Assembly: GCF_031157375.1 (NCBI RefSeq)
Contig: NZ_JAVIFV010000002.1
Coordinates: 62,001-126,000 of the forward strand
Length of the DNA stretch: 64,000 nucleotides
DNA from: Sphingosinicella sp. LHD-64
GTDB taxonomy: Bacteria; Pseudomonadota; Alphaproteobacteria; Sphingomonadales; Sphingomonadaceae
Direction: 5' to 3'
Shown here: positions 8,234 to 18,153 of the stretch, in pieces
Numbering within the stretch: position 1 is the stretch's first letter
Layout: the number at the start of each line of letters is the position of its first letter
Notes under the pieces: generated by a model
The model's database searches: none
Told to the model about the DNA's origin: nothing
Seen by the model: only the letters and a program-made list of their open reading frames with translations
Program-made: the position numbers and the translations under genes

Positions 8234-9589
8234 ATGCCTTTCTCTGTCGAAGTCACACGCCGGAATGCCTTGGGCCTTCTCACCGCCGGGATGAGCGTGG
8301 CAACTTCTGCCGCACATGCGGATACCACGGTCGCAACACCGGAGTCGGCCAGCGCGCGCGCGATCGCTGTGCAGCTCGAATCCTATCTCGATCGCGCGAT
8401 CCGCGACGACGATTTCAGCGGCGCGATCATGCTCGGTCGAGGTGGCAGAACCGTATTCGCGCGAGCGACCGGCCTGGCAAGCCGGGACTACGAGACGGCG
8501 AACCGGATCGACACGCGGTTCAATTTCGCCTCGATCGGCAAGCTGTTCACCGGAACGGCGATCCTGCGCCTTGTGGAGCAAGGCCTGGTGCGGCTGGACG
8601 CATCGTTCGGCACCTATTTGCCCGCCTATCCTGATGCCGACATCGCCCGGCAGGTCACGATCGAGCAACTGCTGACCCACAGTTCCGGGCTCGGCAATTA
8701 CTGGGAAGCGATCGCGAGCCGCGCGCCGCAGGCTTACGTCAACCTCCCGGATTTCGTTCCACTGTTCCAGGGAACGCCGCTGGTCTCCGAGCCTGGCGCG
8801 CAGTTCGGCTATTCGAACGTCGGCTACGTCGTGCTCGGGCTGGTGATCGAGGCCGTGACCGGGATCTCGTTCCACGATCATGTCCAACAGACGATCTTCG
8901 CGCCGCTGGGCATGCGAAGCAGCGGCTACTGGCCGCTCGATCTCGTCGTCCCGAACCGGTCGACCGGCTTCGTGCGGGACGAGCAGGCACACGGGGCATG
9001 GCGCAGCAACCTTTTCGTCAACCAATTCCGGGGTCACTCCGCCGGCGGCGGCTATTCGACCGTGGGCGATCTCATCGCCTTTGCCCGTGCCTGGCGCGAG
9101 GACCGGCTCTACAGCCGGGCCATGCGCGAGGAGGCGGCGCGGGGCCGGTTCGGCTACCGGCGCGGGCAATATGGCCTCGGCATCAGCATCGAGACGGTGA
9201 ACGGCCACCGCATCGTCGGGCACAGTGGCGGCCATGTCGGCATCGCCGGCGAGCTGATGATCCTCGAAGATCTGGGCTGGGACGTGGCCATCCTGACCAA
9301 TGGCGATGTCGACGGCTTCTGGGGGCTTAATGCCTTCGTCAAGGACCTCCTCTGCGGCGAAAGCGCCTCGACCCGCGGCTACTGGCACAGCCTCGCGCTG
9401 GTCCGGGCCGCGGCGAACGACGGCCTCGATGCCGCGCGAGCCTTTCAGGCGCGCCGCGCGCCAGGCACAGAAGCGCGACCGGGCGTGCTCGAGGTCGAGG
9501 CGGTCAAGGCACGTCACCGCGGCCGGCCCGAAGCGGCCGACCGGATCGTTGCGCTCGCCGCGGAACTGGAGGCTAGCGCGCCGGCGTGA
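8234..9589 (+). CDS. Exported serine hydrolase of the class C beta-lactamase/PBP4* fold
   Basis: The 451-residue protein has the three active-site boxes of the serine beta-lactamase-like superfamily: Ser100-Ile-Gly-Lys103, Tyr193-Ser-Asn195, and His330-Ser-Gly-Gly in place of KTG. The N terminus TRRNALGLLTAGMSV resembles a twin-arginine signal, so it is probably periplasmic. HSGG instead of KTG is usual for esterase or D-aminopeptidase type members rather than true beta-lactamases, so antibiotic resistance should not be assumed. It is divergent from and probably controlled by the neighbouring MarR regulator. Its last bases overlap the end of the convergent dehydrogenase gene. Confidence 0.88.
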   Translation: MPFSVEVTRRNALGLLTAGMSVATSAAHADTTVATPESASARAIAVQLESYLDRAIRDDDFSGAIMLGRGGRTVFARATGLASRDYETANRIDTRFNFASIGKLFTGTAILRLVEQGLVRLDASFGTYLPAYPDADIARQVTIEQLLTHSSGLGNYWEAIASRAPQAYVNLPDFVPLFQGTPLVSEPGAQFGYSNVGYVVLGLVIEAVTGISFHDHVQQTIFAPLGMRSSGYWPLDLVVPNRSTGFVRDEQAHGAWRSNLFVNQFRGHSAGGGYSTVGDLIAFARAWREDRLYSRAMREEAARGRFGYRRGQYGLGISIETVNGHRIVGHSGGHVGIAGELMILEDLGWDVAILTNGDVDGFWGLNAFVKDLLCGESASTRGYWHSLALVRAAANDGLDAARAFQARRAPGTEARPGVLEVEAVKARHRGRPEAADRIVALAAELEASAPA

Positions 9590-10739
9590 GGTGGAGCAGC
9601 CGCCCGCCCGAGCCGTTGCGCTCGTCCTCGAGCAGATAGATCGAGCCGTCCGGCCCCTGCTCGACCTCGCGGATGCGCTGGCCCATGTTCCAGCGCTCCG
9701 CCTCGCGGGCGCTGGTGCCGTCGAGGTCGACGCGGACCAGCGCCTGGCTGGACAGGCCGGCGACGAGCAGGTCGCCGCGCCACTCAGGGAACATCGATCC
9801 GGTGTAGTAGATCATGTTGCCCGGCGAGATCACCGGCGTCCAGGTGACCTTCGGCGCGGCGAATTCCGGGCGGGTGTCGTGGTCGGGGATCGGGCGGCCA
9901 TCATAATGGTCGCCGTTGGAAACGATCGGATAGCCGTAATTGGCGCCGCGCTCGACGAGGTTCAGCTCGTCGCCGCCCTGCGGGCCCATCTCGATCTCCC
10001 AGAGCCGTCCGTCCGCATCCCAGGCCATGCCGAGCGGATTGCGGTGGCCGAGGCTCCACACCTGGCTGATGATCCGGCCCTGATCGTAGAAGGGGTTGTC
10101 GGAGGGCACCATGCCGGTGTCGGTGAGGCGGACGATCTTGCCGGCGTTGGAATTGCGGTCCTGCGCGGGATCGAATTCCTGGCGCTCGCCCGAGCTGATG
10201 AAGAGGAACTGGCCGTCCGGCGAGAAGAGCAGGCGGTGGCCGTAATGGCCGCGCCCGTCGAAGCCCGGCTCCTGCCGCCAGATGACCTGGAAATTCTCGA
10301 TCCGCGGGCTCCCGCCCTCGGTGACCAGCCGGCCGCGACCGACGGCCGCGTGCCGCGTGCCGTTCTCGCCGGCCTCGGCATAGCTGAGATAAATGACGCC
10401 GTTGTTGGCGAAATCCGGATGGACGGCGACGTCGCCGAGACCGCCCTGCCCGCCATAAGCGACCTGTGGCACGCCGGCGACGTCGACGGCCTGGCCGCCG
10501 ACCGTCCAGAGCCTCACCGCCCCGCGCTTCTCGGTGATCAGCGCCTGGCGACCGCCGGGGAGGAAGGCCATCGCCCAGGGCTCGCGGAACTGGGCGATCT
10601 CCCGGACCTGGAACGGCCGGCCCGCTTCGCCTGCGACCGACTGGCCGGCAGTCTGCTGCCCGGCATTGCCGGCATCGGTGGCGGCGGTGCAGCCGATCAA
10701 AGCGAGGGCGGGAATGAAAACGGAGCGGAAGGCGCGCAT
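9573..10739 (-). CDS. PQQ-dependent aldose-type sugar dehydrogenase, lipoprotein
   Basis: The 388-residue product is a six-bladed beta-propeller of the soluble glucose/sorbosone dehydrogenase family, which oxidises sugars with pyrroloquinoline quinone in the periplasm. The propeller segments are visible as EPWAMAFLPGGRQALITEK, GGLGDVAVHPDF, GHYGHRLLFSPDG, WSLGHRNPLGMAWD and the repeated DGSIYLLEDE. The N terminus ends in the lipobox LIGC, predicting a membrane-anchored lipoprotein. The ATG at 10739 is chosen because AGGGAG precedes it and the signal peptide begins there; the frame stays open upstream. It is divergent from an exported protein gene. Confidence 0.88.
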   Translation of the reverse strand: MRAFRSVFIPALALIGCTAATDAGNAGQQTAGQSVAGEAGRPFQVREIAQFREPWAMAFLPGGRQALITEKRGAVRLWTVGGQAVDVAGVPQVAYGGQGGLGDVAVHPDFANNGVIYLSYAEAGENGTRHAAVGRGRLVTEGGSPRIENFQVIWRQEPGFDGRGHYGHRLLFSPDGQFLFISSGERQEFDPAQDRNSNAGKIVRLTDTGMVPSDNPFYDQGRIISQVWSLGHRNPLGMAWDADGRLWEIEMGPQGGDELNLVERGANYGYPIVSNGDHYDGRPIPDHDTRPEFAAPKVTWTPVISPGNMIYYTGSMFPEWRGDLLVAGLSSQALVRVDLDGTSAREAERWNMGQRIREVEQGPDGSIYLLEDERNGSGGRLLHLTPAR

Positions 10740-10847
10740 CGGAAACTCCCTGCTGGCGGTCCGGCACGCAAATGCGCCGAAACCGAGGAAGCGCCCTTCA
10801 TAACGATGCCGGTTGCGCCGCGCGAGAGGGGCGATAGGGTGATCCCC

Positions 10848-11408
10848 ATGACCCCACTCCCGTTTCTCGCCCTCGCCGGCGCGGTCGCCGCGGATGCACC
10901 GCAGGATGCGTTCTTCGAGTCCCTGCGAGCGCTCTGCGGTCGGGCCTATGAAGGCCGCGTTGTCAGCACGGACGCGACCGACCGCGCGATGACGGCCACC
11001 CGGCTGATCATGCACGTGCGCAGCTGCACGGATACGGAGATCCGTATCCCGTTCCACGTCGGCGAGAATCGCTCGCGAACCTGGGTCGTCACCCGGACGC
11101 AGGACGGCTTGCGCCTCAAGCACGATCACCGGCACGAGGACGGAAGCGAGGATGCGCTGACGCAATATGGCGGGGACTCGGTGGCTTCCGGTAGCGCGAC
11201 CCGCCAGGAATTCCCGGCAGACAGGGTCTCGCGCGAGATGTTTGTCGCGCAGGATCTGCATCCATCGGTGACGAACATCTGGACGGTAGAAGTTTCGCCC
11301 GGCAGGCTTTTCGCTTACGAGCTGCGCAGGCCAGGCCGTTTCTTTCGCGTCGAATTCGATCTCACCCAGCTCGCGGCCGTGCCGCCGCCGCCCTGGGGCG
11401 CGGAATAG
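10848..11408 (+). CDS. Exported hypothetical protein (186 aa)
   Basis: The product opens with a short signal-like segment (PLPFLALAGAVAADA) and the mature part is mainly polar with two cysteines (ALCGRAYEG, VRSCTDTE) about 40 residues apart. The segments IRIPFHVGENRSRTWVVTRT and LRLKHDHRHEDGSED suggest a beta-sandwich or lipocalin-like fold seen in other small exported proteins, but I cannot assign a family. An alternative ATG 14 codons upstream (10806) exists; the chosen one places the signal peptide at the N terminus. It is convergent with the M23 peptidase gene. Confidence 0.65.
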   Translation: MTPLPFLALAGAVAADAPQDAFFESLRALCGRAYEGRVVSTDATDRAMTATRLIMHVRSCTDTEIRIPFHVGENRSRTWVVTRTQDGLRLKHDHRHEDGSEDALTQYGGDSVASGSATRQEFPADRVSREMFVAQDLHPSVTNIWTVEVSPGRLFAYELRRPGRFFRVEFDLTQLAAVPPPPWGAE

Positions 11409-11412
11409 CAGG

Positions 11413-12063
11413 CTATCGGCAGGATCCGGCGCGATGGCGCTCGCCTTTTCTCACGGCCTCTCCTTCGACGCCGCAGAAGCGCGGGCGGCGCAGCCGTGCG
11501 CCATCGGCATTGTCGTTCAGGAAGCCGCCGGCGTCGATCGGGTCGTCCCGACGCGGCACCGCGACCTCGAAATGGACATGGTCCAGCATCGAGCAGCCGA
11601 CCGTTCCCTCGTCGCCGAGCCAGGTGCCGGCTTGGACCTCGTCGCCGACCTTCAATCCGGCCCGGCCGGTCACCGTGCCGTGGGCCAGGTGGGAATAGTT
11701 CGTCCATTCACCATTCGGATGGGCGATCCAGACGAAGTTGTTGCGGCATTCGCGCGCGGCGCGCCCGGACTGCTGTTCGCTGTAGCCGTCCTGGATCGCC
11801 ATGATCCGGCCCGCCGCCGCCGCGACGACGCGATAGGGGCGTTGGCCGTCGACGGCGAAGAGATCGGTGCGGCCGACGGGACGGTGGCTCTCGACGTCGT
11901 CGAACACCTCGAGCGTCGTGCCATCCGCATAGGGGAGGCGATAGAAGCCCTGACTCGCCGGGATGGACGCGGCCGGCGTTTGCGCATCGCACGGGACGGC
12001 AAGGAACAGGCCGGGCAGAAGCACGAATGTGCGGACGTGCGAGAAGATCGACCGAACCATCAT
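11413..12063 (-). CDS. Exported M23-family (LytM-type) peptidase
   Basis: The 216-residue protein has a signal peptide (RTFVLLPGLFLAVPCDA) and a lysostaphin-like domain. The second half of the zinc site is clear: YSHLAHG and the HxH motif DHVHFEV, with the expected GLKVGDEVQAGTWLG between them. The first half is unusual: His and Asp are seven positions apart in SHRPVGRTD rather than four as in HxGxD. It probably cleaves peptidoglycan cross-links in the periplasm, or it may be a non-peptidoglycan hydrolase. It ends four bases from the convergent exported-protein gene. Confidence 0.75.
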   Translation of the reverse strand: MMVRSIFSHVRTFVLLPGLFLAVPCDAQTPAASIPASQGFYRLPYADGTTLEVFDDVESHRPVGRTDLFAVDGQRPYRVVAAAAGRIMAIQDGYSEQQSGRAARECRNNFVWIAHPNGEWTNYSHLAHGTVTGRAGLKVGDEVQAGTWLGDEGTVGCSMLDHVHFEVAVPRRDDPIDAGGFLNDNADGARLRRPRFCGVEGEAVRKGERHRAGSCR

Positions 12064-12078
12064 CAGGAAACCTGTCTG

Positions 12079-12819
12079 CTAGAGTGCCATGACGCCGCGG
12101 CGCGGCTCGCGGGTCCCGAGAGTGTCGGCGGTGAGCGGGGCACCGGCGGCGAGGAGCGCCTGGCGGCGCCCCTGCGGATTGGTGCTGAGCTGCGCCTGCT
12201 CGAAGGGCAGGAAGCGGGCGAAGCAGTCATGGGCAAGCAAGCGCGCGATGAGGCCGCCGGCACGCGGCCAGCGGCCGGCGTCGATCTCGAAGCCGGCATA
12301 GCCGGCATTGCGGAAGAAGCTCGCGATCGAAATGTCGGCGAGGCCGATCTCGCCGAACAGGAAGCCGTCGTCCGGCGCGAGGCCTTCGAGATAGTCGAGC
12401 GCGCCGGGTAGTCCTTCGCTCAGTGCTTTCTCCACCCGGGCAGGGTCGCCGGGCTCGCCGAACACCAGCGGACCGACCACCTTCTGGTAGAACAGGCTCC
12501 AGATGCACAGGTCGCCGAGCCGGGTGTCGGCATATTCCTCCAGCCAGCGGGCGCGGGCCCGGTCCGCCGGGCCGGCGGGGAGCAGCGGATGGCCGGGGAA
12601 AGCCTCGTCGATATACGCGCAGATCACCGAGGAGTCGGTGAGCACCAGATCGCCGTGAATCAGGATCGGGATGCGCCGCAGCGGCGAGAGGCGCTGGAAT
12701 TCGTCGCCGCCGAAAAAGGGCGTGATCGGATCGATCTCATAGTCGTCGATCCCCTTGAGCGCCATGCAGGCGAGCACCTTGCGGACATAGGGGGAGACGT
12801 AGCTGCCGATGATCTTCAT
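12079..12819 (-). CDS. Glutathione S-transferase family protein
   Basis: The 246-residue cytoplasmic protein has an N-terminal thioredoxin-fold domain starting MKIIGSYVSPYVRKVLACM, with the cis-proline region RRIPILIHGD and the glutathione-binding LTDSSVICAYIDE, followed by an all-helical C-terminal domain. The SPYVRK segment places a serine or tyrosine rather than cysteine at the catalytic position. Substrate is unknown. Upstream on the same strand lie a terminator and a 12-codon reading frame, so expression could depend on read-through or on its own promoter between 12820 and 12916. Confidence 0.85.
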   Translation of the reverse strand: MKIIGSYVSPYVRKVLACMALKGIDDYEIDPITPFFGGDEFQRLSPLRRIPILIHGDLVLTDSSVICAYIDEAFPGHPLLPAGPADRARARWLEEYADTRLGDLCIWSLFYQKVVGPLVFGEPGDPARVEKALSEGLPGALDYLEGLAPDDGFLFGEIGLADISIASFFRNAGYAGFEIDAGRWPRAGGLIARLLAHDCFARFLPFEQAQLSTNPQGRRQALLAAGAPLTADTLGTREPRRGVMAL

Positions 12820-12916
12820 TGGATGTCCGGGTTCGGGAAGGTGACACCCTTTTCGCACGCCCGGGGCCCGGCTCGCAACGCCTCGGCGTCGGCCGACGAA
12901 CCACCACATCCAAAAG

Positions 12917-12944
12917 AAAAAGCCCCGCCGAAACGGGGCTTTTT
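12917..12944 (-). terminator. Strong bidirectional terminator hairpin
   Basis: An 11-bp perfect stem (AAAAAGCCCCG / CGGGGCTTTTT) closes a six-base loop, giving a U tract on either strand. It lies 18 bases after the stop of the 12-codon reading frame and about 100 bases ahead of the GST start, so it should end the short upstream transcript. Confidence 0.88.
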
Positions 12945-12962
12945 ACATTTGCGGCGGACCGT

Positions 12963-13001
12963 TTAGGCCCAGTAGCCACCGCCGAAAAGCCAATCCCACA
13001 T
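12963..13001 (-). CDS. Candidate 12-residue tryptophan-rich microprotein
   Basis: The frame reads MWDWLFGGGYWA and stop. It has an in-frame TAG seven codons upstream, so the ATG is the only possible start, and a good Shine-Dalgarno (GGGAG six bases ahead). A terminator follows 18 bases after the stop. Three tryptophans, a phenylalanine, a tyrosine and a GGG run make chance translation possible but notable; it could be a membrane-surface peptide, a leader peptide, or the coding part of a small RNA. No known function is recognised. A perfect CTAGAGCTCTAG palindrome lies directly upstream. Confidence 0.45.
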   Translation of the reverse strand: MWDWLFGGGYWA

Positions 13002-13011
13002 GGTGATCTCC

Positions 13012-13023
13012 CTAGAGCTCTAG
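13012..13023. repeat. 12-bp perfect palindrome ahead of the microprotein frame
   Basis: CTAGAGCTCTAG is a perfect palindrome that touches the ribosome binding site of the 12-codon frame. It could be an operator or part of a leader RNA structure. The remaining stretch to 13278 holds AT-rich promoter-like sequence (TTAACC and GGTTAA copies around 13052-13075) and no other reading frame that I can support. Confidence 0.5.
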
Positions 13024-13278
13024 TCAAAACAAACTTGGCCGAGCCCTAGCATTAACCTCTTTTGTTAGGGTTAACAAGCCATAAACCGTTTCGAAGCCGT
13101 AACTCATTGAATCGGCTGACTATGCGGCAAAGATGAGAGCGGCCGAGGGGTGAAAGGCGCGGGCACGCAAGGGGTGTGAGCTCGCGAATCGAAGCGCGCG
13201 ATTCACCGAATCGGAAAAGCGGGGAGCCCCGGTCGCGCGGTTGCGCGCCGGCTCAAACGCCCAGGCCGGAAGTCCCGA

Positions 13279-15597
13279 TCAGGCTGCGCGTTCGGCCAGG
13301 CCCAGTTGCTCGAGGAGGTCGGCGAACGGCATTGGCCGGCCGACATGATAACCCTGCGCGATGTCGCAGTGCATGCGCTTCAGCTCGGTCAGGATCGCCT
13401 CGCTCTCGACGCCCTCGGCAACCACCTTGCGGCCCAGCGAATGGGCAAGCTGGATCGTCGAGTTCACCATGATGCGGTCGCTTTGCGAGCTGTCCAGCAT
13501 GCTGATGAAGCTGCGATCGATCTTGATCTCCGAAGCCGGAATGCGCCGCAAATATTCCAGGGTTGAGAAGCCGGTGCCATAATCGTCGATCGAGAGCTGG
13601 ATCCCCATGGCGCTCAGCCGCTCGAGATTGGCGATCTGGGTCGCGGCACTGCCGAGTGTGGAGGTTTCGGTCACCTCCAGCGTCAGGGAGGCGGGATCGA
13701 CCCCATGCTTCTGAAGCAGGGTCTCGACGGTGGACACCAGCCGCTTGCTGTCCAGCAGCAGCACAGAAAGATTGACCGCGACGTTGAAGCGATGCTTGCG
13801 GCGATTAATCGCGGCCGCGCCGGCGAGCGCCTGATCGAGCACGTGATAGGTGAGCCGCTCGATCCGCCCACCCTGTTCGGCCGCGCCGATGAACTGATCG
13901 GGGTAGATCGCGCCCTTCTCGGGATGCGTCCAGCGGACCAGCGCCTCGGCGCCGATCAGCTGCCCGGACCGGCAATCCTTTTTCGGCTGGTAGGCGATCC
14001 AGATCTCGCCATGATCGATCGCATGATCGAGCCGTGCCAGGAGAGACATTTCCCAATCGGCGTCCTCGACGCTGGCCGGATTGAAGCTGGCCCACCTCTT
14101 GCCGTCACGCGCGGCCTCGTCAGCGGCGACCAGCGCGCTCGACACCCGCTGCACCAGCGGCCGTGAGCCGTCGGGATCGAGCCCGAACGTCACCGTCAGG
14201 TCGATGAGACGGCCCGAGACAACGACCGGGCTGCGGAAGAGACCCTGCAGGCCCTCGAGCTGCTGGATGAGACCATCCTCGATCCCGATCCGGGAGGTCC
14301 ACACGAAGATGCCTTCGTCAGCCTGAAAGATGTCGGCCCCGGTGGCGCCGAATTCGAGGCGCCCGACGATCTGCTCGACCAGCTCCTTCTCATGCTGCGG
14401 CGGGAGGGTCATGGTGATCTGGGCGTAGTTGTTGATCCGCGCTGCGATCACCACCCCGGACTTCGATCCGGCCTGGCGGAGCGCCTGCAGGTTGGGCATG
14501 CCGGTCACCAGATTGGTCGTGCCGCGTGCGTTGTATGACCGCTTCAGGCTCGCGGTGAGGCGGATCAGCGCTGCCGCGACAAGCACCGCCAGAGCGGGCA
14601 CGACCTGCACATAGATGTGATGCGCTTCCAGCAGAATCGGAGCGGCAATTGCGCCGCCGGTCGCCACAGCGAGCACACTTCCGGCGATCACACGCCGCCG
14701 GGTGTAGAGCGCGACGCCGGACACCAGCAGCGCCACACCAAAGGGCACAGCCCACCCGAGATTCATCGGGATTCCGGAGCGCAATGTCTCCGCGGCGACG
14801 ATATGGAAAAGGATGACCGGCACGGGGCGGAAGCCGGGAACCCGCTGGCGGGTCGCGGTCGTATCCGTCCGCGCGATCACGATGTCCTTGTCTGCGATCG
14901 ATGCCGATCTGTAGCGATCGAAAAGAATGTCGCTGGCGCTCACCGTCGGAATCGTCTGGATGTCGATCCCGTAGTCGATCGGGAACAGTTCGGCCGCAGG
15001 CCGGTTTACGCCACCCAATACGCTTCCCAGCGAGAGCATCGTACCGGAGCCATCAGGGACGGCGTAGGGATGACTCCAGACGGCATCATCCCATTCGAGC
15101 CACAGATTGGTGTTCACGACCTGCGCGTGACGGGCGAAGCGGTCCACGGGACGATAGTCGGTTCGCGTGCCGGAGACCGGATCGACGGAGAATCTGGACG
15201 GCAACAGAATGTTCGCCCGCGACTGCGCCAACGTCGCTTCCAGCTGGCTGGCCTGGGCTGGCGATCCGAGCGCCCGCAGTTCGTCATCGAGATGGATATT
15301 GCGTGCGCCGGCCGCGTCGATCCGACGGATCAGATCGGCCAGCAGACTGCCATTCCAGGGAACCGCTCCAACCTCGGTGAGGCTGCGGTCGTCGATCGCG
15401 ACCAGGACGATCTCACCGCTCGCCGGATGGCTGCGCAGCTTGTTGCGCGCGATCTGCATCCAGTTCTCGATCGGCTTGCCCGCCTGGGCGACGCCGAAGA
15501 TGAGTCCCACCACAAGCGCCACGATCAGCGCTTTCCAGGGTTTCTTGCGAGGCGGCGTCACGTTCAATGGCAGCGATCCAGCCGAATTTCGGTGCAT
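13279..15597 (-). CDS. Membrane CHASE2-GGDEF-EAL protein, probable c-di-GMP phosphodiesterase
   Basis: The 772-residue protein has a first helix near residues 20-40, a periplasmic CHASE2 sensor domain to about 285, then two or three helices to about 365, a cytoplasmic GGDEF-like domain and a C-terminal EAL domain. The GGDEF signature is lost (GATGADIFQADEG), so cyclase activity is unlikely. The EAL domain keeps its catalytic set: EAL in IGAEALVRW, Asn in VNLS, Glu in VTETST, the Asp pair in DDYGTGFS, Lys in EIKIDRSF and Glu in AEGVE. It should degrade c-di-GMP in response to an extracytoplasmic signal. A CtrA-like site lies 57 bases upstream. Confidence 0.9.
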   Translation of the reverse strand: MHRNSAGSLPLNVTPPRKKPWKALIVALVVGLIFGVAQAGKPIENWMQIARNKLRSHPASGEIVLVAIDDRSLTEVGAVPWNGSLLADLIRRIDAAGARNIHLDDELRALGSPAQASQLEATLAQSRANILLPSRFSVDPVSGTRTDYRPVDRFARHAQVVNTNLWLEWDDAVWSHPYAVPDGSGTMLSLGSVLGGVNRPAAELFPIDYGIDIQTIPTVSASDILFDRYRSASIADKDIVIARTDTTATRQRVPGFRPVPVILFHIVAAETLRSGIPMNLGWAVPFGVALLVSGVALYTRRRVIAGSVLAVATGGAIAAPILLEAHHIYVQVVPALAVLVAAALIRLTASLKRSYNARGTTNLVTGMPNLQALRQAGSKSGVVIAARINNYAQITMTLPPQHEKELVEQIVGRLEFGATGADIFQADEGIFVWTSRIGIEDGLIQQLEGLQGLFRSPVVVSGRLIDLTVTFGLDPDGSRPLVQRVSSALVAADEAARDGKRWASFNPASVEDADWEMSLLARLDHAIDHGEIWIAYQPKKDCRSGQLIGAEALVRWTHPEKGAIYPDQFIGAAEQGGRIERLTYHVLDQALAGAAAINRRKHRFNVAVNLSVLLLDSKRLVSTVETLLQKHGVDPASLTLEVTETSTLGSAATQIANLERLSAMGIQLSIDDYGTGFSTLEYLRRIPASEIKIDRSFISMLDSSQSDRIMVNSTIQLAHSLGRKVVAEGVESEAILTELKRMHCDIAQGYHVGRPMPFADLLEQLGLAERAA

Positions 15598-15653
15598 GTG
15601 GAATCTAGCAGCAAAACCTTACCGAATTCATCCATCTCAATGCGGCTTTAACC

Positions 15654-15668
15654 TTAAGAAAGGGTAAA
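15654..15668. promoter_or_regulatory. Possible CtrA binding site upstream of the EAL gene
   Basis: TTAA-N7-TAAA on the plus strand differs by one base from the CtrA consensus TTAA-N7-TTAA. It lies 57 bases ahead of the EAL gene start on the other strand. CtrA commonly controls motility and c-di-GMP genes in alphaproteobacteria, and the CtrA inhibitor gene sciP is in this window, but one near-match is weak evidence. Confidence 0.35.
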
Positions 15669-15692
15669 CATCGCCATGGCGCGACTCTGCGC

Positions 15693-15721
15693 TTGCCCGC
15701 TCCCCGCCCCTTCCCTATATA
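15693..15721 (+). promoter_or_regulatory. Probable promoter of the rimP-nusA operon
   Basis: TTGCCC and TATATA are separated by 17 bases, close to a housekeeping sigma-70 promoter. The predicted start near 15728 leaves an 80-base leader before rimP. Confidence 0.55.
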
Positions 15722-15808
15722 GCGCATGCCTTTCTCGACATCGGTGACGCTGTTGAGGCTGGCCCCGGACGGGGTCGGCACGGGCGAGCTTTAGCCGTTG
15801 GAGCGTGC

Positions 15809-16363
15809 ATGGCGGACATCGCCGAGCTGACCCGGATCATCGAGCCCGAGGTGCAAGCCGAGGGGCTGGCGCTGGTGCGCGTGATGATGATCGGCGGCAA
15901 GGACGATCCCACGCTGCAGGTGATGGCCGAGCGGCCGGACACGCGCCAGCTCGATCTCGCCGATTGCGAGCGGCTGTCGCGGCGGCTGTCCGACGCGCTC
16001 GACGCGCTGGAAGCCCGTGGCGAGGATCCGATCGAAGGCGGCTACCGGCTCGAGGTCAGCTCGCCCGGGATCGACCGGCCGCTGACCCGGATGAAGGATT
16101 TCGACGACTGGGCCGGGCATGAAGCGCGGCTCAACCTCACCGAGAAGATCGAGGGCCGCAAGCAATATAGCGGCGATCTGATCGGCGCCGATGGCGAAGA
16201 GGTGCTGATCCGCGTCGATGGCCTCGGCGAACGGCGCGTGCCGTTCGCCGCGGTCCATTCCGCCAAGCTGCTTTTCACCGACCGGCTCCTCGCCGCGACC
16301 GCGCCGATCAGCGCGGACGGCGCGGACACCATCGAACAGACCGAAGAAGAAGGACAGGACTAG
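15809..16363 (+). CDS. rimP: Ribosome maturation factor RimP
   Basis: RimP assists late assembly of the 30S subunit. The 184-residue protein has the N-terminal alpha/beta domain (IIEPEVQAEGLALVRVMM), the conserved LEVSSPGIDRPLTRMKDF region and a C-terminal Sm-like beta domain (GRKQYSGDLIGADGEEVLI), then an acidic tail. It opens the classical rimP-nusA-ylxR-infB operon, with nusA starting three bases after its stop, which suggests translational coupling. Confidence 0.96.
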   Translation: MADIAELTRIIEPEVQAEGLALVRVMMIGGKDDPTLQVMAERPDTRQLDLADCERLSRRLSDALDALEARGEDPIEGGYRLEVSSPGIDRPLTRMKDFDDWAGHEARLNLTEKIEGRKQYSGDLIGADGEEVLIRVDGLGERRVPFAAVHSAKLLFTDRLLAATAPISADGADTIEQTEEEGQD

Positions 16364-16366
16364 ATC

Positions 16367-18007
<1,641 letters not shown>

Positions 18008-18049
18008 GCGGCTGACCCGTCAGCCGCGAACCCCGGCGAAATCGAGAGG

Positions 18050-18153
18050 TGTGGATGCCCCCCGGGCATCCACAGCCCTGTCCGGGGGACAGGGCGACCT
18101 CCTCGATGGGGGCCAGGACAAACAAGCGTCTGGGCTCCCGCCTTCGCGGGAGC
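18050..18153. repeat. Triple-hairpin interspersed repeat between nusA and ylxR
   Basis: Three perfect inverted repeats stand in line: TGTGGATGCCC/GGGCATCCACA (18050-18074, 3-base loop), GCCCTGTCC/GGACAGGGC (18075-18095, 3-base loop) and GCTCCCGC/GCGGGAGC (18134-18153, CTTC loop). The last unit resembles hairpin repeats scattered through sphingomonad and caulobacter genomes (TGGGCTCCCGCCTTCGCGGG type). The element sits exactly where the start of ylxR is expected. Whether it is a REP-like mobile unit needs copies elsewhere; none of this type was seen in the window. Confidence 0.75.

Noticed and set aside
8234-9589. Antibiotic-resistance beta-lactamase
   Set aside because: The third active-site box is HSGG instead of KTG, which is typical of esterase/peptidase members, so a resistance call is not supported.
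12820-13023. Tryptophan-type attenuator in front of the GST gene
   Set aside because: Although the 12-codon frame has three Trp codons and a terminator, they are not adjacent tandem Trp codons and the downstream gene is not in Trp metabolism. No antiterminator pairing was evident.
15726-15794. 22-codon frame (MPFSTSVTLLRLAPDGVGTG...) in the rimP leader
   Set aside because: The ATG lies at or before the predicted transcription start and has no ribosome binding site.
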